Shown: positions 57,447 through 64,000 of the stretch, piece after piece | Layout: each line of letters begins with the position of its first letter | Numbering within the stretch: position 1 is the first letter of the stretch | NCBI RefSeq assembly: GCF_003010915.2 | Contig: NZ_CP028426.1 | Location: 372,001-436,000 of the forward strand | Length of the DNA: 64,000 bases | From: Gulosibacter molinativorax | Lineage (GTDB): Bacteria; Actinomycetota; Actinomycetes; Actinomycetales; Microbacteriaceae | Reading direction: 5' to 3' | The notes under the pieces: model-generated | What the model saw: only the letters and a program-made list of their open reading frames with translations | What the model was told of the DNA's origin: nothing | Database searches by the model: none | Made by a program: the position numbers and the translations under genes

Positions 57447-58750
57447 GATTGCTCCTGGCTGGTGCTGGTGGTGTTGAGGGAGATGACCATGGTGAGCCCG
57501 CCACCGGGGGTGTCCTCGGGCGTGAGGGTGCCGTGCATTGCTTCGATGAACCCGCGGGAGAGGGCCAGGCCGAGACCGAGGCCGGTGGTGTTGTCGGTGT
57601 CGCCGAGGCGTTGGAAGGGCAGGAAGATGTCGTCCAGTTTCTCGGGCGGTATGCCGGGGCCGCGGTCGATGATGCGGATCTCGAGCCGGTCACCGAAGGT
57701 GCTGGTGCTGACATGGATCGGTGTGCCGGCCGGGGTGTAGCGGTGGGCGTTGGCGAGGAGGTTCACCAGGACTCGTTGCAGGAGTACGGGGTCGCCGTGG
57801 GCGAGCGCGTCGCCGTGGGCGAGATTGAGGGTGACGTCGGTCGGGCCGAGGTGGAGTTCGTCGAGGGCGGGAGCGATGGTTTCTGCCGGGTCGGTGGGGA
57901 TATCGGCGATCGTCAGGACCCCTGCTTGTAGGCGGCTGACGTCGAGGAGGTCGGTGACGAGAGCCGCGAGGGCTGCGAGGCTCTCATCGGCGGTGTCGAG
58001 GAGTTCCTTCTTGTCTGTCAGCGCCAGGTCGGGGCCCGCCGCCTTCAACCCTCCGACCGCCGCGGCTGCGGCTGCAAGGGGGCGGCGCAGATCATGGCTG
58101 AGAGCGGAGAGGAGGGCGCCGCGTACCCGATCCGATGCCGCGATCGGTTCGATCTGCTGCGCCGTCTGGGTAAGGTGCTGGTGTTCGAGTGCGGCGGTGA
58201 GTTGGGCGGTGACGACCGCGAGGAGGCGTTGTTCCGCCGCAGCAAGGTCGGGGCCGTGCAGTTCCAGAGTGGTGTCGTCGGTGACGCGAATGCTGGTGTG
58301 GTGATTGTCGGGCAGCGGTTCCCCCGACCGGGCGAGCACGTCTTCGCCGCGCATGAGGCGGACGCCGGGAAGTTGGAAGGCTTCGCGGGTGCGGTCGATG
58401 AGCGCTTGGATCGCGTTGTCTGCGCGCAGGACGCTGCCGGCGATGGTCTGGATGAGTTCGGATTCGGCGGCGGATCTGCGGGCGGCGCGGGTGTAGCGGG
58501 CGGCACGGTCGACGATGAAGCTCACCAGACTCGCGATCACCACATACAGGATGAGAGAGAGGAGGTGGTGGGGCTGGTGGATGTGGATCGTGTAGAGCGG
58601 CTCGATGAACAGAAAATCCAGGGTGATCCCGGACAGCACCGCGGCGAACAGGGCCGGCCAGATCCCTCCGACCAGGGCGACGATGACGACGAGGAGCTGA
58701 TACGCGAGGACGTCGGTGGTGATGGAGTCTTCGCTGCGGAACAGGGTCAA
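57443..58750 (-). CDS. kdpD: KdpD-like sensor kinase, N-terminally truncated
   Basis: 435 residues covering only the membrane and kinase parts of KdpD: the DUF4118 region (LLVVIVALVGGIWPALFAAVLSG; FLFIEPLYTI), GAF-like segment, HisKA with the phospho-accepting His in LSALSHDLRRPLAAA, and HATPase_c (NLLANAHRYTP; TGLGLGLALSRGF). The ~400-residue N-terminal KdpD and USP-like domains of normal KdpD are missing. TTG 58750 is the annotated start; the frame continues upstream only about 11 codons before hitting the agmatine deiminase end (stop at 58780). The gene appears cut at a recombination junction near 58,770. Confidence 0.82.
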   Translation of the reverse strand: MTLFRSEDSITTDVLAYQLLVVIVALVGGIWPALFAAVLSGITLDFLFIEPLYTIHIHQPHHLLSLILYVVIASLVSFIVDRAARYTRAARRSAAESELIQTIAGSVLRADNAIQALIDRTREAFQLPGVRLMRGEDVLARSGEPLPDNHHTSIRVTDDTTLELHGPDLAAAEQRLLAVVTAQLTAALEHQHLTQTAQQIEPIAASDRVRGALLSALSHDLRRPLAAAAAAVGGLKAAGPDLALTDKKELLDTADESLAALAALVTDLLDVSRLQAGVLTIADIPTDPAETIAPALDELHLGPTDVTLNLAHGDALAHGDPVLLQRVLVNLLANAHRYTPAGTPIHVSTSTFGDRLEIRIIDRGPGIPPEKLDDIFLPFQRLGDTDNTTGLGLGLALSRGFIEAMHGTLTPEDTPGGGLTMVISLNTTSTSQEQS

Positions 58751-58779
58751 AAGTGCGGTGAGCGCGGAGTGCAGGCTGC

Positions 58780-59805
58780 TTAGGCGACCTTGGGCTGCTG
58801 CTGCGTGATGCAGTGAATGCCACCGCCGCGCGCGAAGAGCGGGCGGGCGTCGATGCCGACCACGGTGCGACCCGGGTAGACCTCGCGCAGTGTGGCGAGG
58901 GCGCGATCGTCTGCGGGATCGCCGAAGGCGCAGGCGAGCACCGCGCCGTTGAGCACGACGTGGTTGATGTAGCTGTAGTCGACGAAGCCTTCTTCGTCGC
59001 GCAGCGTCTCAGGTGCGGGCATGTCGATGATCTCGAAGCCTGCGGAGGTGTCGGTGCGGTACTCCTCGGCCACGGCGCGGTTGGTCTTTGCGATGACGTG
59101 ATCGGGGTGCGATTCGGCGTCCTGGCGGTGCATGAGCAGCACCTCGGGCGTTGCGAATGCGGCGAGGATGTCGGAGTGCCCGCGAGTGCCGAAGGTGTCG
59201 TGGTCGCGGGTGAGGCCGCGGGGCAGCCACATGGCGCTGGTGGTGCCGATGGTGCGTGCGAGTTCGGCTTCGACCTGCTCCTGCGTCCATCCGGGGTTGC
59301 GGCCCGGATCGAGCTGCACGGTCTTGGTGAGGATGACGCGGCCGGTGCCGTCGACCTGGATGCCGCCGCCTTCGTTCGTCATCTCGGAGTTGATGAGTTC
59401 GGCGCCGGCGGCTTCTGCGACGATGCGGCCGATGTGCTGGTCTTTGTCCCACTGGGCCCAGTCCTGGCCGCCCCAGCCGTTGAAGATGTAGTTCACGGCA
59501 CCGAGTCGGCCGTCGTCACCGATGACGAAGCTGGGCCCGATATCGCGCATCCAAGCATCGTTGAGGGGCGCGGTGATGCGGTCGATCTGCGCCGAGAGGT
59601 ACTTCGCTGCGATGTCTTCGTCGCCCGGGTTGACGACGACGGTGACGGCTTCGAACTCGCTGGCGGCGTTCGCGACGGCTGCCCAGGTGGTGCGGGCTTC
59701 TTCGACCTCGGCCTCGGTTTCGCCGAGGGTGTAGCCGCTGGTCGGCCACGCGAGCCAGAGCCGCTCCTGCTCGTGTCCCTCGATGGGCATGCGCCAAGTA
59801 GTCAT
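58780..59805 (-). CDS. Agmatine deiminase family protein
   Basis: A 341-residue guanidino-modifying enzyme of the agmatine deiminase family, converting agmatine to N-carbamoylputrescine. Visible motifs: WLAWPTSG, the conserved WMRDIGPSFVI, EGGGIQVDGTG, and the C-terminal GGGIHCITQQQP with the catalytic Cys. ATG 59805 follows AAGGAG. It diverges from the cupin-permease-amidotransferase genes and forms a polyamine catabolic cluster with them. Confidence 0.92.
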   Translation of the reverse strand: MTTWRMPIEGHEQERLWLAWPTSGYTLGETEAEVEEARTTWAAVANAASEFEAVTVVVNPGDEDIAAKYLSAQIDRITAPLNDAWMRDIGPSFVIGDDGRLGAVNYIFNGWGGQDWAQWDKDQHIGRIVAEAAGAELINSEMTNEGGGIQVDGTGRVILTKTVQLDPGRNPGWTQEQVEAELARTIGTTSAMWLPRGLTRDHDTFGTRGHSDILAAFATPEVLLMHRQDAESHPDHVIAKTNRAVAEEYRTDTSAGFEIIDMPAPETLRDEEGFVDYSYINHVVLNGAVLACAFGDPADDRALATLREVYPGRTVVGIDARPLFARGGGIHCITQQQPKVA

Positions 59806-60035
59806 GTGGTTGCTCCTTGAATCTCGCGGCGCCACCTCAAAGCAGGCAAGCAGGCCGCTAGCGTGCCAGTTTACCTGGCGCGTGAGGGCTGTGTCTCGGT
59901 CGGCGCGGTGACGGGGTGCCGGGTTGCGGGACCGTGGGGTCGTCCCTCACCGTTCGCGAACCGATCGACGTTCATGCACAGATTTCTCGGGGATCGGGGT
60001 GTTTGAACCTCGATCGGTGCGGGAAGATGGCGCGA

Positions 60036-60062
60036 GGGGGACGAGGGGGCGAGGGGGTGGGG
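60036..60062 (+). other. G-rich tract, possible G-quadruplex
   Basis: Four close runs GGGGG, GGGGG, GGGGG, GGGG with loops of 1-4 nt, followed by GGG and GGGG runs at about 60071-60078. This is an exceptional G-quadruplex match on the plus strand, upstream of the cupin gene. Confidence 0.5.
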
Positions 60063-60079
60063 TGGCGAGAGGGTGGGGC

Positions 60080-60097
60080 GGCGGATCGCGATCCGCC
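60080..60097. promoter_or_regulatory. 18-bp perfect palindrome, candidate operator
   Basis: GGCGGATCGCGATCCGCC is fully self-complementary, between the divergent agmatine deiminase and cupin genes. Confidence 0.5.
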
Positions 60098-60186
60098 CCT
60101 TCCGCATAAATCATCTATCACGCTAAGGTTTAGTTGGCGGGCGCAGCTGCCCACCGTTTGACGAACATCCAACGATGGAGATTGCA

Positions 60187-60543
60187 ATGACGCAACACGT
60201 TTCCGTGACCGAGGTTTTCGAGCGCATCGCCGATGCTGGGCCGCTGGGCGCTCCGTTGGGCACCTCGACGACGGGCCCCACGCAGACCTGGCTTGAGGAG
60301 TTCACTTCGGATTCCGAGAAGGGCGTGCACACCGGTTTCTGGCGCTGCGACCCGGGTGTCTCGGAGTGGGACTTCGCCGATATGGGTGAGGTGATCCATG
60401 TGCTGCGAGGTCGAATGGTGGTGACCGAGCAGGGTGGCGAGCCCGTCGAACTCGGCCCCGGCGATGTGGCGTCGTTTCCTGTCGGTTGGAAGGGAACGTG
60501 GGAGATTACCGAGGCGCTTGAGAAGTTTTACGTGATGCTCTGA
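60187..60543 (+). CDS. Cupin-domain protein (DUF861 type)
   Basis: A ~118-residue single-domain cupin (WEFxxMGEVIHVLRGRMVV-type core: SEWDFADMGEVIHVLRGR; LGPGDVASFPVGWKGTWE). Cupins of this type often accompany polyamine or amino-acid catabolic clusters with unknown substrates. ATG 60187 is preferred over 60175 because GGAG lies 6 nt upstream. It heads the plus-strand polyamine genes. Confidence 0.85.
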   Translation: MTQHVSVTEVFERIADAGPLGAPLGTSTTGPTQTWLEEFTSDSEKGVHTGFWRCDPGVSEWDFADMGEVIHVLRGRMVVTEQGGEPVELGPGDVASFPVGWKGTWEITEALEKFYVML

Positions 60544-60560
60544 ACTGTTGTGCGGGCAGG

Positions 60561-60588
60561 GGCCGGGGTCGTGAGATCCCGGCCTTTG
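60561..60588 (+). terminator. Terminator after the cupin gene
   Basis: GGCCGGGGTC and GATCCCGGCC form a 10-bp stem (one G-T pair) around GTGA, followed by TTTG. It may attenuate transcription into the permease. Confidence 0.65.
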
Positions 60589-60612
60589 TCGTCTCGGCGA
60601 CATCTGCTCGAT

Positions 60613-60638
60613 AAATTCATGCATCTGTGCATGAATTT
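60613..60638. promoter_or_regulatory. 26-bp inverted repeat, candidate operator upstream of the permease
   Basis: AAATTCATGCA and TGCATGAATTT are perfect 11-bp inverted arms separated by TCTG, within a notably AT-rich stretch 145 bp ahead of the permease ATG. A second small palindrome, CTACATGTAG, lies at 60699-60708. The form is typical of dimeric regulator sites. Confidence 0.6.
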
Positions 60639-60782
60639 GTTTCCAATGTGTTGCGATATCGATTTCGTTGCCGCGCATCGCTTGCGATTCAAAATCATCT
60701 ACATGTAGTTTGTATTTGGCGATCCCGTTGGCGACGGCGGGTGCGCCACTACCAGCAGACGTACAAGGGAGTACTTGCGACC

Positions 60783-62279
60783 ATGTCAGACAATACAACC
60801 GTCGTGGAGCACGACGAGGACGCGGCTCATCTCGCGTCCCTCGGCTATTCCTACGACACCACCTTCAAACGAGACATGACCTTCTGGGGCAACGTCTCGC
60901 TCGGTTTCACCTACTTGTCACCGATCGCCGGCGTCTACTCGATGTTCGCGATCTCGCTCGGCACCGCCGGGCCTCCCATGGCGTGGGCTGTGGTGATTGC
61001 CCTCGTCGGTCAGTTCCTCGTTGCGCTGGTGTTCGGCGAGGTTGTTTCGAACTATCCCGTCTCGGGTGGCGTTTACCCGTGGTCGCGGCGCTTGTGGGGT
61101 CGCAAGTGGGCGTGGATGAACGGCTGGATCTACGTGGTCGCGCTCGTCGGCACGATCGCCGCGGTCGCCTACGGCGCGGCTCCCTTCGTGGGTGCGGTGT
61201 TCGGTGCTGAGGTGAGCGCCGGCACGACGGTGGCGATTGCGCTGGGCACGCTCGTGGTGGCGACGCTGCTCAACTTCTCGGGCACGAAGGTGCTGAGCTG
61301 GGCTGCGACTGTCGGCCTCATCGCCGAGATGATCGGCGCGCTCGTGATCGGCGGCTACCTGCTGCTCTTCGGTCGCCAGTGGGACTTCTCGATCTTCTTC
61401 GACAACATGGGGATCGGTCTCGACGCCCCCGGTGGCTACCTCGGGGCGTTCGCGGCTGCAGCGCTGATCGGTATGTACGCCTACTACGGCTTCGAAGCCA
61501 ATGGTGACGTGGCCGAGGAGATCAAGAACCCGAGCTCTGTGGTGCCCCGGGCGATGCGTATGACGCTCTACATCGGCGGTTTCGCGACGATCCTGCTCAC
61601 CTTCTCCCTGACGCTCGCGGTTCCGAACTTCATGGCGGTCGCCGACGGCGAGGTCGCCGACCCGATCGCGGATCTGCTGCAGCAGGCTTTCGGCCCGGTC
61701 TACCCGGTCGCGATGGCGGTCATCGTGATCGCGTTCGTGTCATGCATCACCAGCCTGCAGGCCGCTGCGACCCGTCTTGTCTACTCGATGAGCCGCGACC
61801 ACTTCCTGCCGGCGTCGAACTTCCTGTCGAAGTTCAACGAGCGCCGCCACGTACCGACGAACTCGCTGCTCACCGCGGCTTTCTTCCCGGCCATGATCTT
61901 GCTGCTCTCGCTGCTGCTCGAGGACGCCCTGACGGCGATGGTGAGCTTCGGCACCGTGGGCATCTACATCGGCTTCCAGATGGTGGTCTTCGCGGCGCTG
62001 CGAGCCCGCATCCTCGGCTGGCAGCCGGCGGGCAAGTTCCGGCTCGGTGCTTGGGCGTACCCGGTCAACATTCTCGCGCTCGTGTGGGGGTTGGCTGCGG
62101 TTGTCAATATCCTCTGGCCGCGTCCCACGGGCGGCGGCTGGGGCGAGGACTACCTGCTCATCATGACGACCGTCGGCGTTGTCGGCTTCGGCTGGATCTA
62201 CATGCTGGCCTCGAAGGCGTACGCCAAGGGCGACGCGCCCGCCGGTGACGCGAGCGGGCCGATCCGCACCACGGTCTGA
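60783..62279 (+). CDS. APC-superfamily amino acid / polyamine permease
   Basis: A 498-residue transporter with about 12 transmembrane segments: SLGFTYLSPIAGVYSMFAI near the N-terminus, then WAVVIALVGQFLVALVFGE, FAAAALIGMYAYYGFEANGDVAEEIKNPS (the conserved APC E-E-x-K region) and MVSFGTVGIYIGFQMVVFAALR. It resembles the amino acid/choline/GABA permease branch. With agmatine deiminase and a C26 amidotransferase beside it, uptake of a polyamine or amino acid is the best inference. ATG 60783 follows AAGGGAG at some distance. Confidence 0.9.
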   Translation: MSDNTTVVEHDEDAAHLASLGYSYDTTFKRDMTFWGNVSLGFTYLSPIAGVYSMFAISLGTAGPPMAWAVVIALVGQFLVALVFGEVVSNYPVSGGVYPWSRRLWGRKWAWMNGWIYVVALVGTIAAVAYGAAPFVGAVFGAEVSAGTTVAIALGTLVVATLLNFSGTKVLSWAATVGLIAEMIGALVIGGYLLLFGRQWDFSIFFDNMGIGLDAPGGYLGAFAAAALIGMYAYYGFEANGDVAEEIKNPSSVVPRAMRMTLYIGGFATILLTFSLTLAVPNFMAVADGEVADPIADLLQQAFGPVYPVAMAVIVIAFVSCITSLQAAATRLVYSMSRDHFLPASNFLSKFNERRHVPTNSLLTAAFFPAMILLLSLLLEDALTAMVSFGTVGIYIGFQMVVFAALRARILGWQPAGKFRLGAWAYPVNILALVWGLAAVVNILWPRPTGGGWGEDYLLIMTTVGVVGFGWIYMLASKAYAKGDAPAGDASGPIRTTV

Positions 62280-62302
62280 TCCCGATTCGCCTCGCAACAC
62301 AC

Positions 62303-62361
62303 GACGGGAGTCCCGCCGCCCTGCCCCACAGAAGTCGGGGCAGGGCGGCGGGACTCCCGTC
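62303..62361. terminator. 25-bp perfect hairpin between permease and amidotransferase
   Basis: A perfect 25-bp inverted repeat starting GACGGGAGTCCC surrounds the 9-nt loop ACAGAAGTC. There is no T-run. It sits 21 nt before the next gene ATG, so it may act as a terminator, stabiliser or attenuator. Confidence 0.65.
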
Positions 62362-62381
62362 TCTCACTAGAAAGGACCCCG

Positions 62382-63161
62382 ATGACCGACCTCGTCGTCG
62401 ACCCGACCCCCTTCCTCGCCGTGGGTGAGGAGGATCCGGATGGCCCGCTGATCCCGATGGTGGTGTCACTCACCTTCCCAGGGATGGATGCCCTGTCGCA
62501 CAGGCTGCAGGACGAGTTCACGCGGATCGCGTTCGACGCGGTGCGCGCGGCGGGCGGCAGGCCGCGGCTCGTCGATTCGGCCGGCGCGCGTCTGGCGTCA
62601 GCGGAGGAGGTGCTGGGCGGTGCTGACGGGGTGGTGTTCCTCGGTGGCGGAGATGTCGATCTCGATTGTTACGGCCACGGCGGCCCGCCGCCGGCGAATC
62701 TGTACGGTGTGGATCGTCGCGCCGACGATTACTGCATCGGGTTGATCCGCGACGCGGTGGATCGTGATCTGCCGACGCTTGCGATCTGCCGCGGCTCGCA
62801 GTTGCTCAATGTGGCGTTCGGAGGCACCTTGATTCCTGACATCGGCAACTGGCCGATGCATAAGGGCGGTCCCGGTGAGGAGCTCTTCATCGACGAAGAG
62901 GTCATACTCGAACCCGGCTCAGAGATCGCGCGCATTCTGGGGCGTTCGCGCGCCGTCGTGCGCAACGGCCACCACCAGGCCGTCGCGGAGGTCGCGCCCG
63001 CGCTGCGGGCGACGGCACACGCGCACGACGGCATCGTGGAGGCGACGCAGCATCGCGAAGCGGCTTGGGTGCTCGGGGTGCAGTGGCATCCTGAGGAACC
63101 GGATGCGGATGCGGCGGATCGGGCGCTGATCTTCGGCGAGCTCGTGCGTCGGGCCGCCTGA
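62382..63161 (+). CDS. Class I glutamine amidotransferase (peptidase C26, PuuD-like)
   Basis: A 259-residue hydrolase of the gamma-glutamyl-gamma-aminobutyrate hydrolase family. The nucleophile Cys is in LAICRGSQLLNV, and the His-Glu pair in GVQWHPEEPD. PuuD-type enzymes free GABA from gamma-glutamyl-GABA in putrescine breakdown. ATG 62382 follows AGAAAGGA. The neighbours support polyamine catabolism, but the gamma-glutamyl ligase and other Puu enzymes are not in this window. Confidence 0.88.
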   Translation: MTDLVVDPTPFLAVGEEDPDGPLIPMVVSLTFPGMDALSHRLQDEFTRIAFDAVRAAGGRPRLVDSAGARLASAEEVLGGADGVVFLGGGDVDLDCYGHGGPPPANLYGVDRRADDYCIGLIRDAVDRDLPTLAICRGSQLLNVAFGGTLIPDIGNWPMHKGGPGEELFIDEEVILEPGSEIARILGRSRAVVRNGHHQAVAEVAPALRATAHAHDGIVEATQHREAAWVLGVQWHPEEPDADAADRALIFGELVRRAA

Positions 63162-63195
63162 GCGCGTTCGGCGGTGCGGCTTCCGTTGTGGCCAA

Positions 63196-63249
63196 CATGC
63201 CTTCGCAGGGGTGCACTATGAGTGAATAGTGCACCCCTGCGAAGGCGTG
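63196..63249. terminator. Bidirectional hairpin between amidotransferase and flavodoxin
   Basis: GCCTTCGCAGGGGTGCACTAT and ATAGTGCACCCCTGCGAAGGC form a perfect 21-bp stem, extended by three wobble/Watson-Crick pairs, around GAGTGA. It lies between convergent genes and probably ends transcription from both sides. Confidence 0.75.
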
Positions 63250-63299
63250 TGCAGGAGGCGGGGACCCTGAGGCCGAAAGCCAACGGTCGCCCGGGTCGG

Positions 63300-63758
63300 C
63301 TACACCGTGGCGGAGGCCGCTTCGAGCACGCCGGGCAGCCACTCGAGCGCGACATCGCTGCCCATGTCCCATGAAGAGGCGTCGTGGCGGCCGTAGTCAC
63401 CCACCCGTTCGGCGCCCTGCTGCGCGAAGCGGCGGTCGATGTGCTCGCTGCCCTGGCTGTACGTCTCTTCATAGAAGGTGTCGCCGAGCCCGAACATGGC
63501 GTAGCGCACACCGGTGAGATCGGGCAGCGCAGCATCGAAGGCCTCGGCGAACGGGATCGCCGTGTTGGGTAGATCTCCCTCGCCGTGCGTGGAGCACACC
63601 ACGATGGTGAAGCGCTCGGGGGTGAGCTCTGCCGGGTCGAAGTTCTGCAGGTCGAAGACCTCCACATCGTCGTGGGTCTCGCGCAGCTTCGCGCCGAGAT
63701 CCTCGGCGATGAGCTCGGAGTTGCCGGATTCGGTGCCGTAGAGAACCGTGAACTTCAC
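63300..63758 (-). CDS. Flavodoxin-domain protein (MioC/CysJ-like)
   Basis: A 152-residue flavodoxin fold protein. The FMN phosphate loop is VLYGTESGNSELIAE, with CSTHGEGDLPNTA and FGLGDTFYEETY as the other flavin-contact loops, as in MioC and sulfite reductase flavoprotein domains. It is a stand-alone electron carrier; partner enzymes are not visible. Start ATG 63758. Confidence 0.9.
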   Translation of the reverse strand: MKFTVLYGTESGNSELIAEDLGAKLRETHDDVEVFDLQNFDPAELTPERFTIVVCSTHGEGDLPNTAIPFAEAFDAALPDLTGVRYAMFGLGDTFYEETYSQGSEHIDRRFAQQGAERVGDYGRHDASSWDMGSDVALEWLPGVLEAASATV

Positions 63759-63824
63759 AGCTGGTTTCCTCTCAGAAGGAGCGTTGTGCTCGGTGGTCGG
63801 GGGTCGAGCCAGGGGCTCGGTGGT

Positions 63825-64000
63825 CTACGCCCCGCGGGCGATGTCGATCATGCGGTCGTGGTCGGGAAGCTTGCGTCTGACCCGGTCGGAGGCGGCGAGG
63901 GAGCGCTCGTGCTCATCGAGCCTGAGCCACTGCTCGTAGCCGATGGCGCGATCGCGCACCTCCGCGGCGAGCCCGTCGAAGCCGAGTGTAGACGGCGAGG
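63825..64000 (-). CDS. Partial gene at the window edge, product unknown
   Basis: A minus-strand frame open from the window end to TAG at 63825 gives a 58-residue C-terminal segment, charged and helical (GYEQWLRLDEHERSLAASDRV). The 5' part lies outside the window. It lies 66 nt from the flavodoxin start, so the two probably form one transcription unit. No family recognised. Confidence 0.55.
   Translation of the reverse strand, partial: SPSTLGFDGLAAEVRDRAIGYEQWLRLDEHERSLAASDRVRRKLPDHDRMIDIARGA

Larger units (their letters stand above)
59806..60186. other. Divergent regulatory region of the polyamine cluster
   Basis: About 380 bp without a gene, between agmatine deiminase (-) and the cupin (+). 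It contains a G-run cluster (60036-60062 and onward), an 18-bp perfect palindrome (60080-60097) and an AT-rich segment near 60105-60130. It must hold divergent promoters; the palindrome is a candidate operator. Confidence 0.6.

Overview
The window is a high-GC (roughly mid-60s percent, estimated by eye) actinobacterial chromosome segment. Gene content, gene order and protein style (scpA-scpB-rluB-tyrA-cmk-der, tlyA-nadK-recN-pyrG-nudix-xerD, a long GAPDH, GTGA/ATGA overlaps) fit the Microbacteriaceae; the genus cannot be fixed from sequence alone.

Layout. 1-1.6 kb: 3' end of a 23S rRNA gene, 5S rRNA and a terminator. 1.7-12.0 kb (+): a tightly packed housekeeping run with an arginine-rich TPR-like protein, HAD phosphatase, a 49-residue coiled-coil protein, tlyA, nadK, recN, pyrG, an ADP-ribose-type Nudix hydrolase and xerD. 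12.1-13.5 kb (-): one membrane-anchored protein. 13.7-23.0 kb (+): parA, scpA, scpB, rluB, tyrA, cmk, der and a frameshifted gap. 23.1-31.2 kb: SulP transporter, two CNNM/CorC proteins, a frameshifted DNA-glycosylase-like gene, Nudix, membrane protein, SixA-like phosphatase, and a tRNA-Pro preceded by a degenerate tRNA-Pro-like copy.

31.4-55.0 kb is an integrated conjugative element, transcribed almost entirely on the minus strand and abutting tRNA-Pro(GGG). In transcription order it has an ArdC-like anti-restriction protein, a PrimPol-type primase, a DUF2637-like membrane protein, a ParB-like protein, a VirB8-like protein, a lysozyme/M23 wall hydrolase, two paralogous small pilin-like membrane proteins, a TrbL/VirB6-like channel, a PrgI/VirB4 pair, DprA, a large LAxTG surface protein, a VirD4 coupling ATPase, SSB, excisionase and tyrosine integrase. 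A short motif, AGGTGC(A/G)C on the plus strand, lies 20-56 bp before seven of its gene starts, always in one orientation; it is a candidate element-wide regulatory site. One plus-strand gene encoding a possible PD-(D/E)XK-type nuclease sits between the two paralogous membrane genes and looks like cargo or defence.

55.2-58.8 kb (-) is an accessory stretch: AraC regulator, small membrane protein, kdpE and an N-terminally truncated kdpD with no kdpFABC. 58.8-64 kb is a polyamine-type catabolic cluster: agmatine deiminase divergent from a cupin, an APC permease and a C26 glutamine-amidotransferase, followed by flavodoxin and a partial gene. Its intergenic regions hold strong palindromes and a G-rich tract.

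Four loci (gap, the glycosylase-like gene, the plus-strand nuclease-like gene and ardC) are restored by adding single bases, mostly in short homopolymer runs. All changes are one-base losses and one hits a glycolytic gene, so consensus sequencing errors are a serious alternative to real pseudogenes.
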